From assembly GCF_024721995.1 (NCBI RefSeq), contig NZ_JANQBC010000009.1, positions 62,001 to 126,000 on the forward strand: DNA of 64,000 nucleotides, in the 5' to 3' direction. The stretch comes from Paenibacillus radicibacter (GTDB taxonomy: Bacteria; Bacillota; Bacilli; Paenibacillales; NBRC-103111). The first letter of the stretch is position 1. Each line of letters opens with the position of its first letter. Positions 26,474-34,686 of the stretch are shown piece after piece. Both the position numbers and the translations under genes were made by a program. A model generated the notes under the pieces. The model had not been told where the DNA came from. It worked only from the letters and a program-made list of their open reading frames with translations, and did not search any database.

Positions 26474-28342
26474 TCAAGAACGCTCTTCACTTTTTTTCAA
26501 GTTAAAGTAAAATAATACTCCATCCTCCGTATTACGAACTCCATAGCTCAGTCCATGCAATTCTAGAATCCGCTTCGAAATAGCAAGACCTAAACCCGTC
26601 CCACCGCTAGAGCGGCGACGTGAAGCTTCCCCACGATAGAATCGATCCCAGATTTTATCCAATTGATCTTCAGGAATGTGCGTGCCCGTGTTTTCAATGT
26701 TAATTCCAATTGTATTTGTCTGATCCACCATCGAGAGTCGGATTGACTCTCCGTCTGGAGAATAACGAATCGCATTGCTTATGAAATTGACAAGAACTTG
26801 TTCAATACGAAGTGGATTCGCTACAACTTCTGTATGGTGCAAGCTTAAGTTTAGCCACAACCGTTTTTTCGTCATCTCTGGTGCGAACTTATCACAAATG
26901 ACTTCAATCATCTCATCAATGGCAAACACTTCGACCTCCATCTTGTAAGTACCAGACTCATACTTAGAGAGCTCAAGCATATCTACAATTAGGTGGTCCA
27001 TCTTCTTCACTTCATTTTCCATCGCTTCAAAATAATAATCTCTCTTCTCCCCGGCTACATCGTCTTTGAGCACCCATAGGCAGCTTCGGATTACGCTCAG
27101 CGGTGTCTTTAGTTCATGGGATACACCTGAGATAAATTCTTTGCGCGTCACTTCTAATTGCTTCTCTTTCTGGATGTCCTGCTGGAGTTTCTGAATATGT
27201 GAATGCAGCGTATCAGAGAGTTCATTGATGTTATGTGAAAGATCTCCGATCTCGTCTTTGGAATTAATCCGAATCTGCTTAGAGAAATCAAGCTCAGCAA
27301 TCTTCTTCGTCGTATCATTAATAAGCAAGAGTGGCCTTGCAATGCGCTTTGAATAATAGAAAGACACGAGAACAATGAGCACGAGAACAAACACAACCAA
27401 ATATACATAATAGTCCTGAATCATCTGAATCGCTTCGTCCACAGGTTGCAGGGATGCCATTGCATATATATATTCCATCTCTCCTGCTTGACTCTGAATC
27501 GGCATCATAAACTGCTTATACTGAATGTCATTCTCCTCATAAGTCGAATTTTGCGCCGATTGTTCATATACATCTTTTATCTGCTGCATGATTAAATCTG
27601 CCTGAAATGCTTTAATTCGCTCAAGGAACAAGTGATTGGTATACATAAAACGTGTTGATGCATCTTTAGAAGGAACGTTTATCTTAACTATTTTCCCATA
27701 AAATGCATTTGTCGGAATCAGTTCTTCAGGATTTGGATTTAGCTTTTCTTTAGGCGATACAACCTTTGGGTAGGCTTGATTTGGGTAGGCTTCATAATGT
27801 TCTCTTATTTTCTTCCCTAACTGATTATTCTCCCATACCGTTCCATAATCGTATGCTAATATGCGGTAGGGTACGATTTCATCCCCGATTTGAATAATAT
27901 CCACAGCAACTGTATTTCCGATTTGAAGTCCACTCTTCTCCGATTGCAAGTCATCCATCTGTACATAATCATTGTTCATAAAACTATAGAGCGGGATCGT
28001 AATTTTCTTATTATTGAGCGACTGTACTTCACTTTTATTGATTTGAACCTCAATTGACAGATCATCGGTATCCTTCAAATTGCCTAAGTGATCCAGCACA
28101 GTCACAAGTGTATTATGTTCCTGATAGAACGACTGCTCCAATTGTTCAGTCGCCGCGTTACTACCTTTCTCAGCCTGATATTGTTCGGCAAAAGCCTGTA
28201 GACTCGCTTGCACTTTATCCACTTTCTGATGGACGTAATACTGCTTGAAGAATACCGTCTGCCCTACGAAGATCGTCACTAGAATAAGTACGCACAGTGC
28301 CGTTGTTAGCGTAAACAACTTAAATACAATGCCTCGTCTCAT
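26474..28342 (-). CDS. Sensor histidine kinase (HAMP, HisKA, HATPase_c)
   Basis: Helix 11-31, an extracytoplasmic sensor of about 280 residues, a second helix at 312-329, then HAMP (about 331-385), the dimerisation/phosphoacceptor domain with H409 in ISGVSHELKTPLSVI, and the ATPase domain with N, G1 and G2 boxes (VNFISNAIRYS, IENTGTHIPEDQLDKIWDRFYRG, SSGGTGLGLAI). Its ATG overlaps the response-regulator stop by 4 bp. The periplasmic sequence does not reveal the signal. No terminator is obvious in the 70 bp after it. Confidence 0.95.
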   Translation of the reverse strand: MRRGIVFKLFTLTTALCVLILVTIFVGQTVFFKQYYVHQKVDKVQASLQAFAEQYQAEKGSNAATEQLEQSFYQEHNTLVTVLDHLGNLKDTDDLSIEVQINKSEVQSLNNKKITIPLYSFMNNDYVQMDDLQSEKSGLQIGNTVAVDIIQIGDEIVPYRILAYDYGTVWENNQLGKKIREHYEAYPNQAYPKVVSPKEKLNPNPEELIPTNAFYGKIVKINVPSKDASTRFMYTNHLFLERIKAFQADLIMQQIKDVYEQSAQNSTYEENDIQYKQFMMPIQSQAGEMEYIYAMASLQPVDEAIQMIQDYYVYLVVFVLVLIVLVSFYYSKRIARPLLLINDTTKKIAELDFSKQIRINSKDEIGDLSHNINELSDTLHSHIQKLQQDIQKEKQLEVTRKEFISGVSHELKTPLSVIRSCLWVLKDDVAGEKRDYYFEAMENEVKKMDHLIVDMLELSKYESGTYKMEVEVFAIDEMIEVICDKFAPEMTKKRLWLNLSLHHTEVVANPLRIEQVLVNFISNAIRYSPDGESIRLSMVDQTNTIGINIENTGTHIPEDQLDKIWDRFYRGEASRRRSSGGTGLGLAISKRILELHGLSYGVRNTEDGVLFYFNLKKSEERS

Positions 28343-29022
28343 CGTAGTTCCTCGAATTTATACCCTGATCGGACAACCGTCACAATGCATTTCGACTGAT
28401 CCCCTAATTTATTGCGTAAATTACGAATGTGACTGTTTATCGTTCGGTCATCGCCGACAAAGTCATATCCCCATATTTTCATAATTAACTGCTCTCGTGT
28501 GAGAATGATTCCACTATGATTCATTAAATACGTTAATATCTCATATTCGGTATGCGTTAGATTACAAGGATTACCATCCACAGTAACAGTGCGGGAAGGT
28601 AGATTCACATGAATACCACTGCTCGATAGCGAATCGTGATCATGAACCTGTGCTTTCCATTGCCTGCTCTCAAGTAGTCGCTTCGCTCTTGCTAGTAATA
28701 TTGGTGGTACATAAGGCTTGGTCACATAATCATCGGCACCCAGCTCAAATCCGAGGAGTGTATCGTCCTCATCCACTCTCGCGGTCAGCATAATAATAGG
28801 CACTTGCGACACTTTACGAATGCGCCTGCATACCGACCATCCGTCTAATTCGGGCAACATGATATCCAAGATGATCAGATCCACTTCGTTTTCTTGAAAA
28901 ATTGTCATGGCATCTTGGCCATTATCTGCTTCAAGCACAGTATACCCTTCTTTTAGGAAGTAATCTTTCATCACTTCTCGAAGTATTTGTTCATCTTCTA
29001 CGATTAGAATGGTGTGTGTCAT
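28339..29022 (-). CDS. OmpR/PhoB-family response regulator
   Basis: The receiver domain starts MTHTILIVEDEQ, has the acceptor Asp in VDLIILDIMLPELDGWS, the switch Thr in IIMLTARVDEDD and the Lys in DDYVTKPYVP. The winged-helix output domain ends with DRTINSHIRNLRNKLG. ATG 29022 follows AGGGAGA; the longer frame to 29091 adds an unrelated N-terminus. It precedes and overlaps its kinase. The deacetylase 81 bp upstream on the same strand may belong to the same transcript, hinting at cell-envelope control. Confidence 0.95.
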   Translation of the reverse strand: MTHTILIVEDEQILREVMKDYFLKEGYTVLEADNGQDAMTIFQENEVDLIILDIMLPELDGWSVCRRIRKVSQVPIIMLTARVDEDDTLLGFELGADDYVTKPYVPPILLARAKRLLESRQWKAQVHDHDSLSSSGIHVNLPSRTVTVDGNPCNLTHTEYEILTYLMNHSGIILTREQLIMKIWGYDFVGDDRTINSHIRNLRNKLGDQSKCIVTVVRSGYKFEELR

Positions 29023-29103
29023 TAGAAGTCTCCCTAATATGATCCAATCAGGACTATTATTGCTATTTAGATTGTTGTTCATGTAATACATGGTTGATTC
29101 AGG

Positions 29104-29940
29104 TTACAAGCGATCATCTTTTTGGAAGTTTAACGAGAAATGCTCGGATTCCTTGTAGACAGCGAACTTGTATCCTTTTTTCTTATAAAATTCGATGATT
29201 TGAGGTAAGGCCTGCAACGTTTGCGGTTGTTCGTGCATCAGTACGACCTCAACGTCCCGCTTTGTCTGTGCTTTGATCGTCTCTATGATTTTATCTGGTT
29301 TACCACGAAGGTTCCAGTCATTCGAATCAATCGTCCAATCCCATACTTTAATGCCTGATTGTGCGAGTTGATCGCGAACTTGCTGCGGTTTAAGCCCTGG
29401 AGCAGAGCCGTATGGTGGACGTACAAGCTTCGGGCGCTCTCCCGTAATGCTCTGAATCAGCTGAATGGTTTCCTTCATCTCCGGAACAAACATGCCTTCA
29501 TTATACAGTTTTTTCGAGTTATGCGTCATACTGTGTGCGCCAACATAATGCCCTTCGTCTATCGCACGTTTCACATTGGGTTGATAACCAACAGTAGATA
29601 AATTATTCCCCGTCATGAAGAACGTCGCTTTTACACCGTGTTGCTTCAACACATCTAGGAATTTACTTGTGTACTTCGTCGGCCCATCATCAAATGTGAG
29701 ATATACGACCTTCCCTTCTGGTTTAAAATCAGGTTTCTTCTGCTGTTCGGTTTCCTTATTCACCTGATCATTGGTACTTGAGCTAATGCTTGGGCTAGTA
29801 CTTGGACTGACTTCGTGTGCGCTCACATCCGCTTTCCCCGAAACGTAAAGCTTAAGCGACAATGCCGCAATTGCTATAACTACTATTAGTCCAATTTTGT
29901 AAAACAAACCTCTTCTTCTACTGAATCTAGTTGTTTTCAT
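29104..29940 (-). CDS. Polysaccharide deacetylase (NodB domain), membrane anchored
   Basis: An N-terminal helix (about residues 12-30) anchors a NodB-type carbohydrate esterase 4 domain. Motif 1 is YLTFDDGPTKYT, motif 2 GAHSMTHN, motif 3 RPPYGSAPG and motif 4 WTIDSNDWN. The last conserved His lies in VVLMHEQPQ. The catalytic base, metal ligands and His are all present, so it should deacetylate peptidoglycan or chitin-like polymers outside the cell. A Ser/Thr-rich linker (about 38-65) joins anchor and enzyme. It leads the apparent deacetylase-regulator-kinase cluster. Confidence 0.93.
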   Translation of the reverse strand: MKTTRFSRRRGLFYKIGLIVVIAIAALSLKLYVSGKADVSAHEVSPSTSPSISSSTNDQVNKETEQQKKPDFKPEGKVVYLTFDDGPTKYTSKFLDVLKQHGVKATFFMTGNNLSTVGYQPNVKRAIDEGHYVGAHSMTHNSKKLYNEGMFVPEMKETIQLIQSITGERPKLVRPPYGSAPGLKPQQVRDQLAQSGIKVWDWTIDSNDWNLRGKPDKIIETIKAQTKRDVEVVLMHEQPQTLQALPQIIEFYKKKGYKFAVYKESEHFSLNFQKDDRL

Positions 29941-30147
29941 TCTTCTCTTCCCTCTCTCTAGATGCTTCTCATGAAGACTTCATGTAAGTAATAGATTAAG
30001 AGGGACATGTGAAGATTAAATGCAGTTCAGATAGAGATTAACTAGAGATTGAATCGCCATGATTCTATGAATCTATTTAGTTAGCCGTGTCACAGTCAGA
30101 CTTCTTGCAATATACAAGAGTAGAATAATAGAAGGAGGAGTCAATTA

Positions 30148-30522
30148 ATGGCTAAGAAGAAAGCACGAAAGAAGCAAACTCTGCAGAGCGTGAATCGCAT
30201 TCGACATCGGATGGAAGGTGTAACATCCACTAATAGTGGTCATCAGCACCTGTTCAGTAACATTAGTGACCAAGTTATACTTGCGCCGGGAACACATTTT
30301 CACACTTTTCACGGCATCACGACGACAGAGAATGGAGTTCGTCACGTGTATAACGGAATGACTGGGCCATCCATTAATGGGACAGGACTACATCGTGGAG
30401 GACCGAATCATTTTCACAACTTCCAATTCACGACGAATGTAGCTGGTGGGCACCGACATACGGTGAGCGGGACCACTACGAAGAATCGAATCATACGCAA
30501 CAGCACACCAAATTCACCTTAG
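30148..30522 (+). CDS. YmaF-family His-rich protein
   Basis: The protein (124 residues) contains repeated G-x-H-x-H segments: SGHQHLFSNIS, GTHFHTFHGITT, NHFHNFQFTT and GGHRHTVSG. This is the pattern of the YmaF family, small His-rich proteins of spore formers with unknown role, possibly metal binding. The N-terminus is strongly basic (MAKKKARKKQ). GAAGGAGG lies upstream of the ATG. It is followed by the HIT gene, which has its own promoter. Confidence 0.85.
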   Translation: MAKKKARKKQTLQSVNRIRHRMEGVTSTNSGHQHLFSNISDQVILAPGTHFHTFHGITTTENGVRHVYNGMTGPSINGTGLHRGGPNHFHNFQFTTNVAGGHRHTVSGTTTKNRIIRNSTPNSP

Positions 30523-30529
30523 AAAATCA

Positions 30530-30558
30530 TTGACAGGCAATATCTGTAAATCTATAAT
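30530..30558 (+). promoter_or_regulatory. Consensus SigA promoter of the HIT-lysR pair
   Basis: TTGACA at 30530-30535, a 17-bp spacer and TATAAT at 30553-30558. Both boxes match the consensus exactly. Confidence 0.85.
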
Positions 30559-30572
30559 AGGAACAATTTATG

Positions 30573-30608
30573 TCCTGCCTTCTGCACTTAGAAAGCAGGA
30601 TTTAATTT
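30573..30608 (+). terminator. Hairpin with T-rich tail in the HIT leader (attenuator candidate)
   Basis: TCCTGC pairs with GCAGGA and is followed by TTTAATTTT. It lies between the consensus promoter and the HIT start codon, so it could attenuate rather than simply end the ymaF transcript. Confidence 0.5.
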
Positions 30609-30633
30609 TACTAGAAAGAGGTAGATATATAGG

Positions 30634-31092
30634 ATGAATGTGACAAGTGAAGAGATTGATTGTTTCATCTGCCGCAAACATCGCGGTGGGATTCAAATTC
30701 CTGGTGGAACGCTTTATGAGGATGCGTACCTGCGTGTTGGTCATATATATTCGGATACCGGTGCTGTTTACCTTGGTTATTTGATCATTGATCTTAAACG
30801 TCATGCTCAGAGTCTTGCTGATCTAACAGACGAAGAATCAAGTTCGTTAGGACGTCTACTTACACGAGTAAGTAGAGCACTTAAGGATGAACTCGGCGCG
30901 GAACACATCTACTCCTATGTCCTCGGTGACCATGTTCCACACTTCCATATGCATGTCGTTCCAAGGTATCCGAACACACCTGTGGAATATTGGGGTTTTA
31001 GAGTTGTAAGCTCACCAGATGCACCTACAGGTGGTGCGGCTGAGATTGATTCTATTTGCGAGAAAATAAGAGATTATTTGCAGAGGAAGTGA
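30634..31092 (+). CDS. HIT-family nucleotide-binding/hydrolase protein
   Basis: The histidine triad is in HVPHFHMHVVPRYPNTP (H-x-H-x-H), near residue 110 of 152. The N-terminal CFICRKH gives a zinc-type Cys pair, as in many bacterial HIT proteins. The family hydrolyses nucleoside phosphoramidates or dinucleotides. The start ATG follows a GAGG site after the consensus promoter at 30530. The stop at 31092 sits 5 bp before the TTG start of the LysR gene, so the two are an operon. Confidence 0.9.
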   Translation: MNVTSEEIDCFICRKHRGGIQIPGGTLYEDAYLRVGHIYSDTGAVYLGYLIIDLKRHAQSLADLTDEESSSLGRLLTRVSRALKDELGAEHIYSYVLGDHVPHFHMHVVPRYPNTPVEYWGFRVVSSPDAPTGGAAEIDSICEKIRDYLQRK

Positions 31093-31097
31093 GTCCA

Positions 31098-31991
31098 TTG
31101 GGGCTTCAGCAGCTTTATTATTTCAAAAGAGTTGCGGAACTAGAGAGTATGTCTCTTACCGCGGATGCCTTGCACATTGACCAACCTACTCTAAGTAAGA
31201 TGATTACGAGGTTGGAAGAGAATCTCGGTGTTCCTTTATTCGAACGCGTTGGCAGACGTATTCGGCTTAATCCATACGGCAAGCGATACTTGGTCCAAGT
31301 CGACAAAGCATTAGAAGCACTAGAGTACGGGCGTAAAGAGGTACAAGATCTCGCCAAAATCGATCGACAACGTGTGAAAGTTGCTATGCCCCTGCATAAT
31401 GATTTTGCCAATGAGATCGCCGAATATATGCAAATGAACCCTGACGCGAAACTGCAAGTTGTACAAGCATCTGAATTAGAGCAAGTGAAACAGTTGCGAA
31501 GTGGTGGGCTGGATTTGTGTATCACATCGACACGAATTGATGAACCAGACGTCGAAGCTGTATCCTTTTTCAAAGAGCAAATCTTGTTGGCAGTTCCATC
31601 TACACATCGGTTCGCTGCACGCAGTCATATTCAATTGAAAGAAGCTGCTTTCGAGCCATTCATTGGTCTTCATAAAAGTAATCCATTGCGAGAAATGACG
31701 GATATGTTCTGTAAACAAGCAGGATTCGCGCCTTATATTATTCATGAAGTAGATGAACATAAAGCTATTGAGCAGTGGGTACAGACAGGTGTTGGAATTG
31801 CGTTCGTGCCTGAATCGCATGTTGAGCAATTTAGTTCGAAGCTTACCGTGATCACAATTGAACAACCCATCTGTATACGTAACTACCAGCTCGCGTGGCG
31901 TAAGGATCGTTATATGTCTCAGGATGCGAAACATTTGCAACAATATATCCTCAGTGGATTCAGCAGCAAGTTTTACATAACAGCACGATGA
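31098..31991 (+). CDS. LysR-family transcriptional regulator
   Basis: The winged helix is typical: LQQLYYFKRVAELESMSLTADALHIDQPTLSKMITRLEENLGVPLFERVGR. An effector-binding domain follows, with two alpha/beta lobes. TTG at 31098 is preferred: AGAGGA lies about 10 nt upstream and the protein then begins (M)GLQQLYYF as usual for LysR. The longer frame from 31056 starts inside the HIT gene. Its 3' end overlaps the convergent hisS end by about 30 bp. The target is unknown. Confidence 0.92.
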   Translation: MGLQQLYYFKRVAELESMSLTADALHIDQPTLSKMITRLEENLGVPLFERVGRRIRLNPYGKRYLVQVDKALEALEYGRKEVQDLAKIDRQRVKVAMPLHNDFANEIAEYMQMNPDAKLQVVQASELEQVKQLRSGGLDLCITSTRIDEPDVEAVSFFKEQILLAVPSTHRFAARSHIQLKEAAFEPFIGLHKSNPLREMTDMFCKQAGFAPYIIHEVDEHKAIEQWVQTGVGIAFVPESHVEQFSSKLTVITIEQPICIRNYQLAWRKDRYMSQDAKHLQQYILSGFSSKFYITAR

Positions 31992-33244
31992 CTTCCTCAC
32001 GACTTAATACATCTTCCGTCTTAGCAATCATGTCTTTAAGACGTACGTTGTCATCATTTACTTCATCCTCTCCAATTAGAATGACATATCGAATCCCTTT
32101 GGCAGATGCAGTAGCGAGGGAATTTTTCAATTTACGTCTACTTGTGTCCGTCCGAGTTCGTATACCATTGCTGCGCAGTTCAGCTGCGACTTGCAGCACA
32201 CTTGGAGTCGTCTCACCAATCGGAATGACGAGAACGGACGGCTCATTAAGCTTGAACGGACGATTGCTGATCATCTCCATAATCGACTCCATCCCGAACG
32301 AAATACCGACAGTGGGATATGCCATATCCTCTCGTCCCACTAGTTGACCAATAATTGCATCATAGCGCCCACCCGCTCCAATACTGGATTTGTAACCATT
32401 TGTTGCATCGAACACCTCATAGACCGTCCCCGTATAGAAAGATAGCCCGCGTGACAAGAACGGGTCGAACTTGCAAATCTGACCCAAACCTAATTTACTT
32501 AATAATTCCTGTAAGGCTAAAACTTCAAGTGCTCCTGTGGTTTGAGGAATAGCATATGTGTTAACGATGCTTTCAAATGTTGGATTGCCCATGGTAATCA
32601 GTTCCATGACTCGCCTTGATACTTGCGTATCTAAACCTTTACTGAAGTAATTCCTTCTGTACCTCAGAACGGGAAAGCTTTGCAATTTTATCCAACGTTA
32701 ACATCACTGTGAGCGTCTGATCTGACGTAACTCCCATGGACTCCAACACCTCAGTTAGAAACTTTCGGTTGTTCCACTTGATTGTAACCATGATGTCTAA
32801 TCGCTTGAACACTTCTGCCGCAAGCAGCATGAGCTCCGCTTCTGCCTCTAGACCCTCAATACCGACCACATCGACATCACACTGCATGAACTCACGAAGA
32901 CGACCACGCTTTACAGGGCCATCACGGAACACCTTGCCCATCTCATATCTACGAAATGGAAACTCAATGCCAGGATTCTGCGCAATGACTTTGGCGAATG
33001 GTATTGTTAGATCGTACCGCAGACCCAAACTACGATTGCCTTGATCTGTGAGTTGGTACATCTCCTTCAGAATCTCCTCCCCACCCGCATATTTGGATGC
33101 CAGTAGATCGAGTTCACTTAGAATCGTTGAACTCATCTCGTCATAATCGTATACCTCGAACACTTCTTGGAGTGTTGCTTGTACTTTCTTGCGAATCGCT
33201 TGATCCTTGCCGTAATAATCGTAAGTCCCTTTAACATTCTGCAT
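31960..33244 (-). pseudogene. hisS: Histidyl-tRNA synthetase, interrupted by a frameshift
   Basis: Two overlapping frames together encode a full HisRS. The first (33244 to 32639) has class II motif 2 FRDGPVKRGRLREFMQCDVDVVG and ends KELLQ-stop. The second continues KGLDTQVSRRVMELI through motif 3 (GAGGRYDAIIGQL, PTVGISFGMESI) and the anticodon domain. The switch is at CTT CAG TAA AGG near 32640. Removing the T of TAA restores an uninterrupted LLQKGLDTQ, so one extra base is the simplest explanation. A recent mutation, a sequence error or recoding are possible. The rest shows no decay, and the His-rich leader upstream looks intact. A second hisS elsewhere is likely. Confidence 0.88.
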
Positions 33245-33273
33245 CTTAATCCATCCTCTCTTTTTGTGGAAAA

Positions 33274-33310
33274 TAAAAAAACGCGCAAGACCTCTTAGGT
33301 CCTGCGCGTT
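33274..33310 (-). terminator. Attenuator terminator upstream of hisS
   Basis: ACGCGCAAGACC (33281-33292) pairs with GGTCCTGCGCGT (33298-33309), followed on the reverse strand by a T7 run. It lies between the His leader peptide and the hisS start. Confidence 0.93.
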
Positions 33311-33370
33311 CGTATGCCGCAGGGAGGCCAACGCGAAATGCGTTAGCCCACCCTGTAAATTACAGATGTG

Positions 33371-33418
33371 CTAACGCCGTTTGTGATGATGAAGTTGATT
33401 AAACATGATTGTATTCAT
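33371..33418 (-). CDS. His-rich leader peptide of hisS
   Basis: A 15-codon frame, MNTIMFNQLHHHKRR, has AAGGAG about 8 nt before its ATG and three consecutive His codons (33383-33391). Its stop lies inside an arm (33370-33377) that can pair with 33340-33347, which can in turn pair with 33327-33334. These competing helices precede the terminator at 33274-33310. The layout matches classic translational attenuation: ribosome stalling at His codons when His-tRNA is low would alter RNA folding and hence read-through into hisS. Such leader peptides are known for E. coli his; Firmicutes usually use T-boxes for synthetases. The exact folding direction was not resolved. Confidence 0.85.
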   Translation of the reverse strand: MNTIMFNQLHHHKRR

Positions 33419-33451
33419 GGGTTGATCTCCTTCAAGTAAAAGAATATTGAT

Positions 33452-33480
33452 ATTTTAACGCAATGCAGATAGTTTTGCAA
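33452..33480 (-). promoter_or_regulatory. Promoter of the his leader-hisS transcript
   Basis: On the reverse strand, TTGCAA (33475-33480), a 17-bp spacer and TAAAAT (33452-33457), about 34 bp upstream of the leader peptide start. Confidence 0.65.
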
Positions 33481-33501
33481 GTGTCTGCCAACTAGGAGTT
33501 T

Positions 33502-34011
33502 TTACGAAAGATCCTTTTCATACTGATACAAATTCATACCCGTGTATTTCACATAGAATCCATTCTTGATCCGAGGTAGTTGCTTCTTATCGATACCAAG
33601 TGAGAAGGAGCTTTCACTTGCTCCAATCTGTTTGACCTCTATTTCTTGATGATTGGAATCAAATATTGCAAATTGTTCTCGCTCAAAATTAACGGAGTTC
33701 TTACCATCTGGATAAAAAATAGTATTGCTTAAAAAATTACCTTCCTCATGATCCAAAATACGTGAAATGTGAAAACCAACCTGCAATTCATCCCCAAACT
33801 CTTCTAGCCATATCTCATTCAAATAAATTTGTGTTTTATTCTCATCATATAGCTTCAATTGGTGTTTCTTCCGCTCGTATGTATCAAATGTTATCCAATC
33901 CGGCTTAATGAAAAACTCCAATGGAACTGCTTTTTCCATTAGTTCAATCGAGTAACCATTTTGCGAAAACACTTGTTCTTCAAATGTGAATGGATTCAAC
34001 TTTAGACTCAC
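33502..34011 (-). CDS. Hypothetical protein, 169 residues, possibly the body of a lipoprotein
   Basis: A soluble, beta-rich protein (MSLKLNPFTFEEQVFSQNGY) with no motif I recognise. It begins at GTG 34011, or TTG slightly downstream; GAGG overlaps the GTG. A 30-codon frame just upstream (34008-34100) encodes a hydrophobic signal/anchor ending in a lipobox-like VVAC and overlaps this start by 4 bp in another frame. The two may be one lipoprotein gene split by a frameshift, or translationally coupled genes. Confidence 0.7.
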   Translation of the reverse strand: MSLKLNPFTFEEQVFSQNGYSIELMEKAVPLEFFIKPDWITFDTYERKKHQLKLYDENKTQIYLNEIWLEEFGDELQVGFHISRILDHEEGNFLSNTIFYPDGKNSVNFEREQFAIFDSNHQEIEVKQIGASESSFSLGIDKKQLPRIKNGFYVKYTGMNLYQYEKDLS

Positions 34012-34100
34012 CTCGAATTGATATGGAATACTTTAACGCATGCGACGACTAATATTGAGATGATTATAATAACGATGTAAACAGGTTTTACAGACTTCAT
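34008..34100 (-). CDS. Small hydrophobic ORF with lipobox-like end
   Basis: Thirty codons from ATG 34100. The product is MKSVKPVYIVIII then SILVVACVKVF and INSR: a basic start, a hydrophobic core and VVAC. Its TGA overlaps the next gene's GTG. It is either a membrane microprotein or the detached signal peptide of the 169-residue protein. The ribosome binding site is weak (AGAGG about 14 nt upstream). Confidence 0.5.
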   Translation of the reverse strand: MKSVKPVYIVIIIISILVVACVKVFHINSR

Positions 34101-34285
34101 TGCATAACCATTTTCCTCTCATTATCATAGCGTCCTATTATAAGGATGACTTTATATGGAACAAAATGTAAGTGAAACTTTTTACAAAAATAGCATGAAA
34201 AAGAAAGGAAAATCGCTGTACTCACTTTCCAAAAACTTCTATATTTAGTAATGTGATATACAGATTACAATGAGGAGGAGTACAG

Positions 34286-34636
34286 TTGTCGAAAACATAC
34301 TATTGCACAGTCGAGGCTACTTTAGATGTGATGGGAGGAAAGTGGAAGCCACTCATCCTCTACCATTTGGCTGACCGCTCCCTGCGGTACAATCAGCTGA
34401 GAAGGTGTATTCCGAACATCACTCAGCGCATGTTAACACTCCATCTCAAGGAATTGGAACAAGATGGCCTCATCGTTCGTACTCAATCTTCAGATATTCC
34501 TCCTAAAGTCGATTATGCCTTGTCGCTATATGGACAAAGCTTGCGTCCAATATTAGCTGTCATGTGCAGATGGGGTGGAAATCACATCGAGAAAAACGAA
34601 CTCCATTTGTCTGCGGCAGCTGTATCAGATTTTTAA
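34286..34636 (+). CDS. HxlR-family transcriptional regulator
   Basis: A single winged-helix protein of 116 residues. It has the HxlR signature CTVEATLDVMGGKWKPLILYHL with an early Cys that can serve as a redox or electrophile sensor, then NITQRMLTLHLKELEQDGLI as recognition helix region. TTG 34286 follows AGGAGG. It points away from the 169-residue gene and converges on the TMEM175 gene, sharing a bidirectional terminator. HxlR proteins usually control a neighbouring gene; candidates here are the downstream reductase/hydrolase set. Confidence 0.92.
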   Translation: MSKTYYCTVEATLDVMGGKWKPLILYHLADRSLRYNQLRRCIPNITQRMLTLHLKELEQDGLIVRTQSSDIPPKVDYALSLYGQSLRPILAVMCRWGGNHIEKNELHLSAAAVSDF

Positions 34637-34649
34637 TAAGAAGAAGCGA

Positions 34650-34686
34650 AAAGAAGGGCTATCTCAATTGAGACAGCCCTTTCTTA
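34650..34686. terminator. Bidirectional terminator between hxlR and the TMEM175 gene
   Basis: AAGGGCTATCTCAATTGAGA and CAGCCCTTT form a strong stem with A-rich and T-rich flanks on both strands. Confidence 0.85.

Noticed and set aside
31476-32000. 174-codon reverse frame over the lysR gene
   Set aside because: Antisense to a LysR regulator with a clear winged helix; no start site.
32630-32690. Programmed +1 frameshift in hisS like prfB
   Set aside because: No CTT TGA site and no internal ribosome-binding-type stimulator; the CAG/TAA slip pairs poorly. A one-base insertion is simpler.
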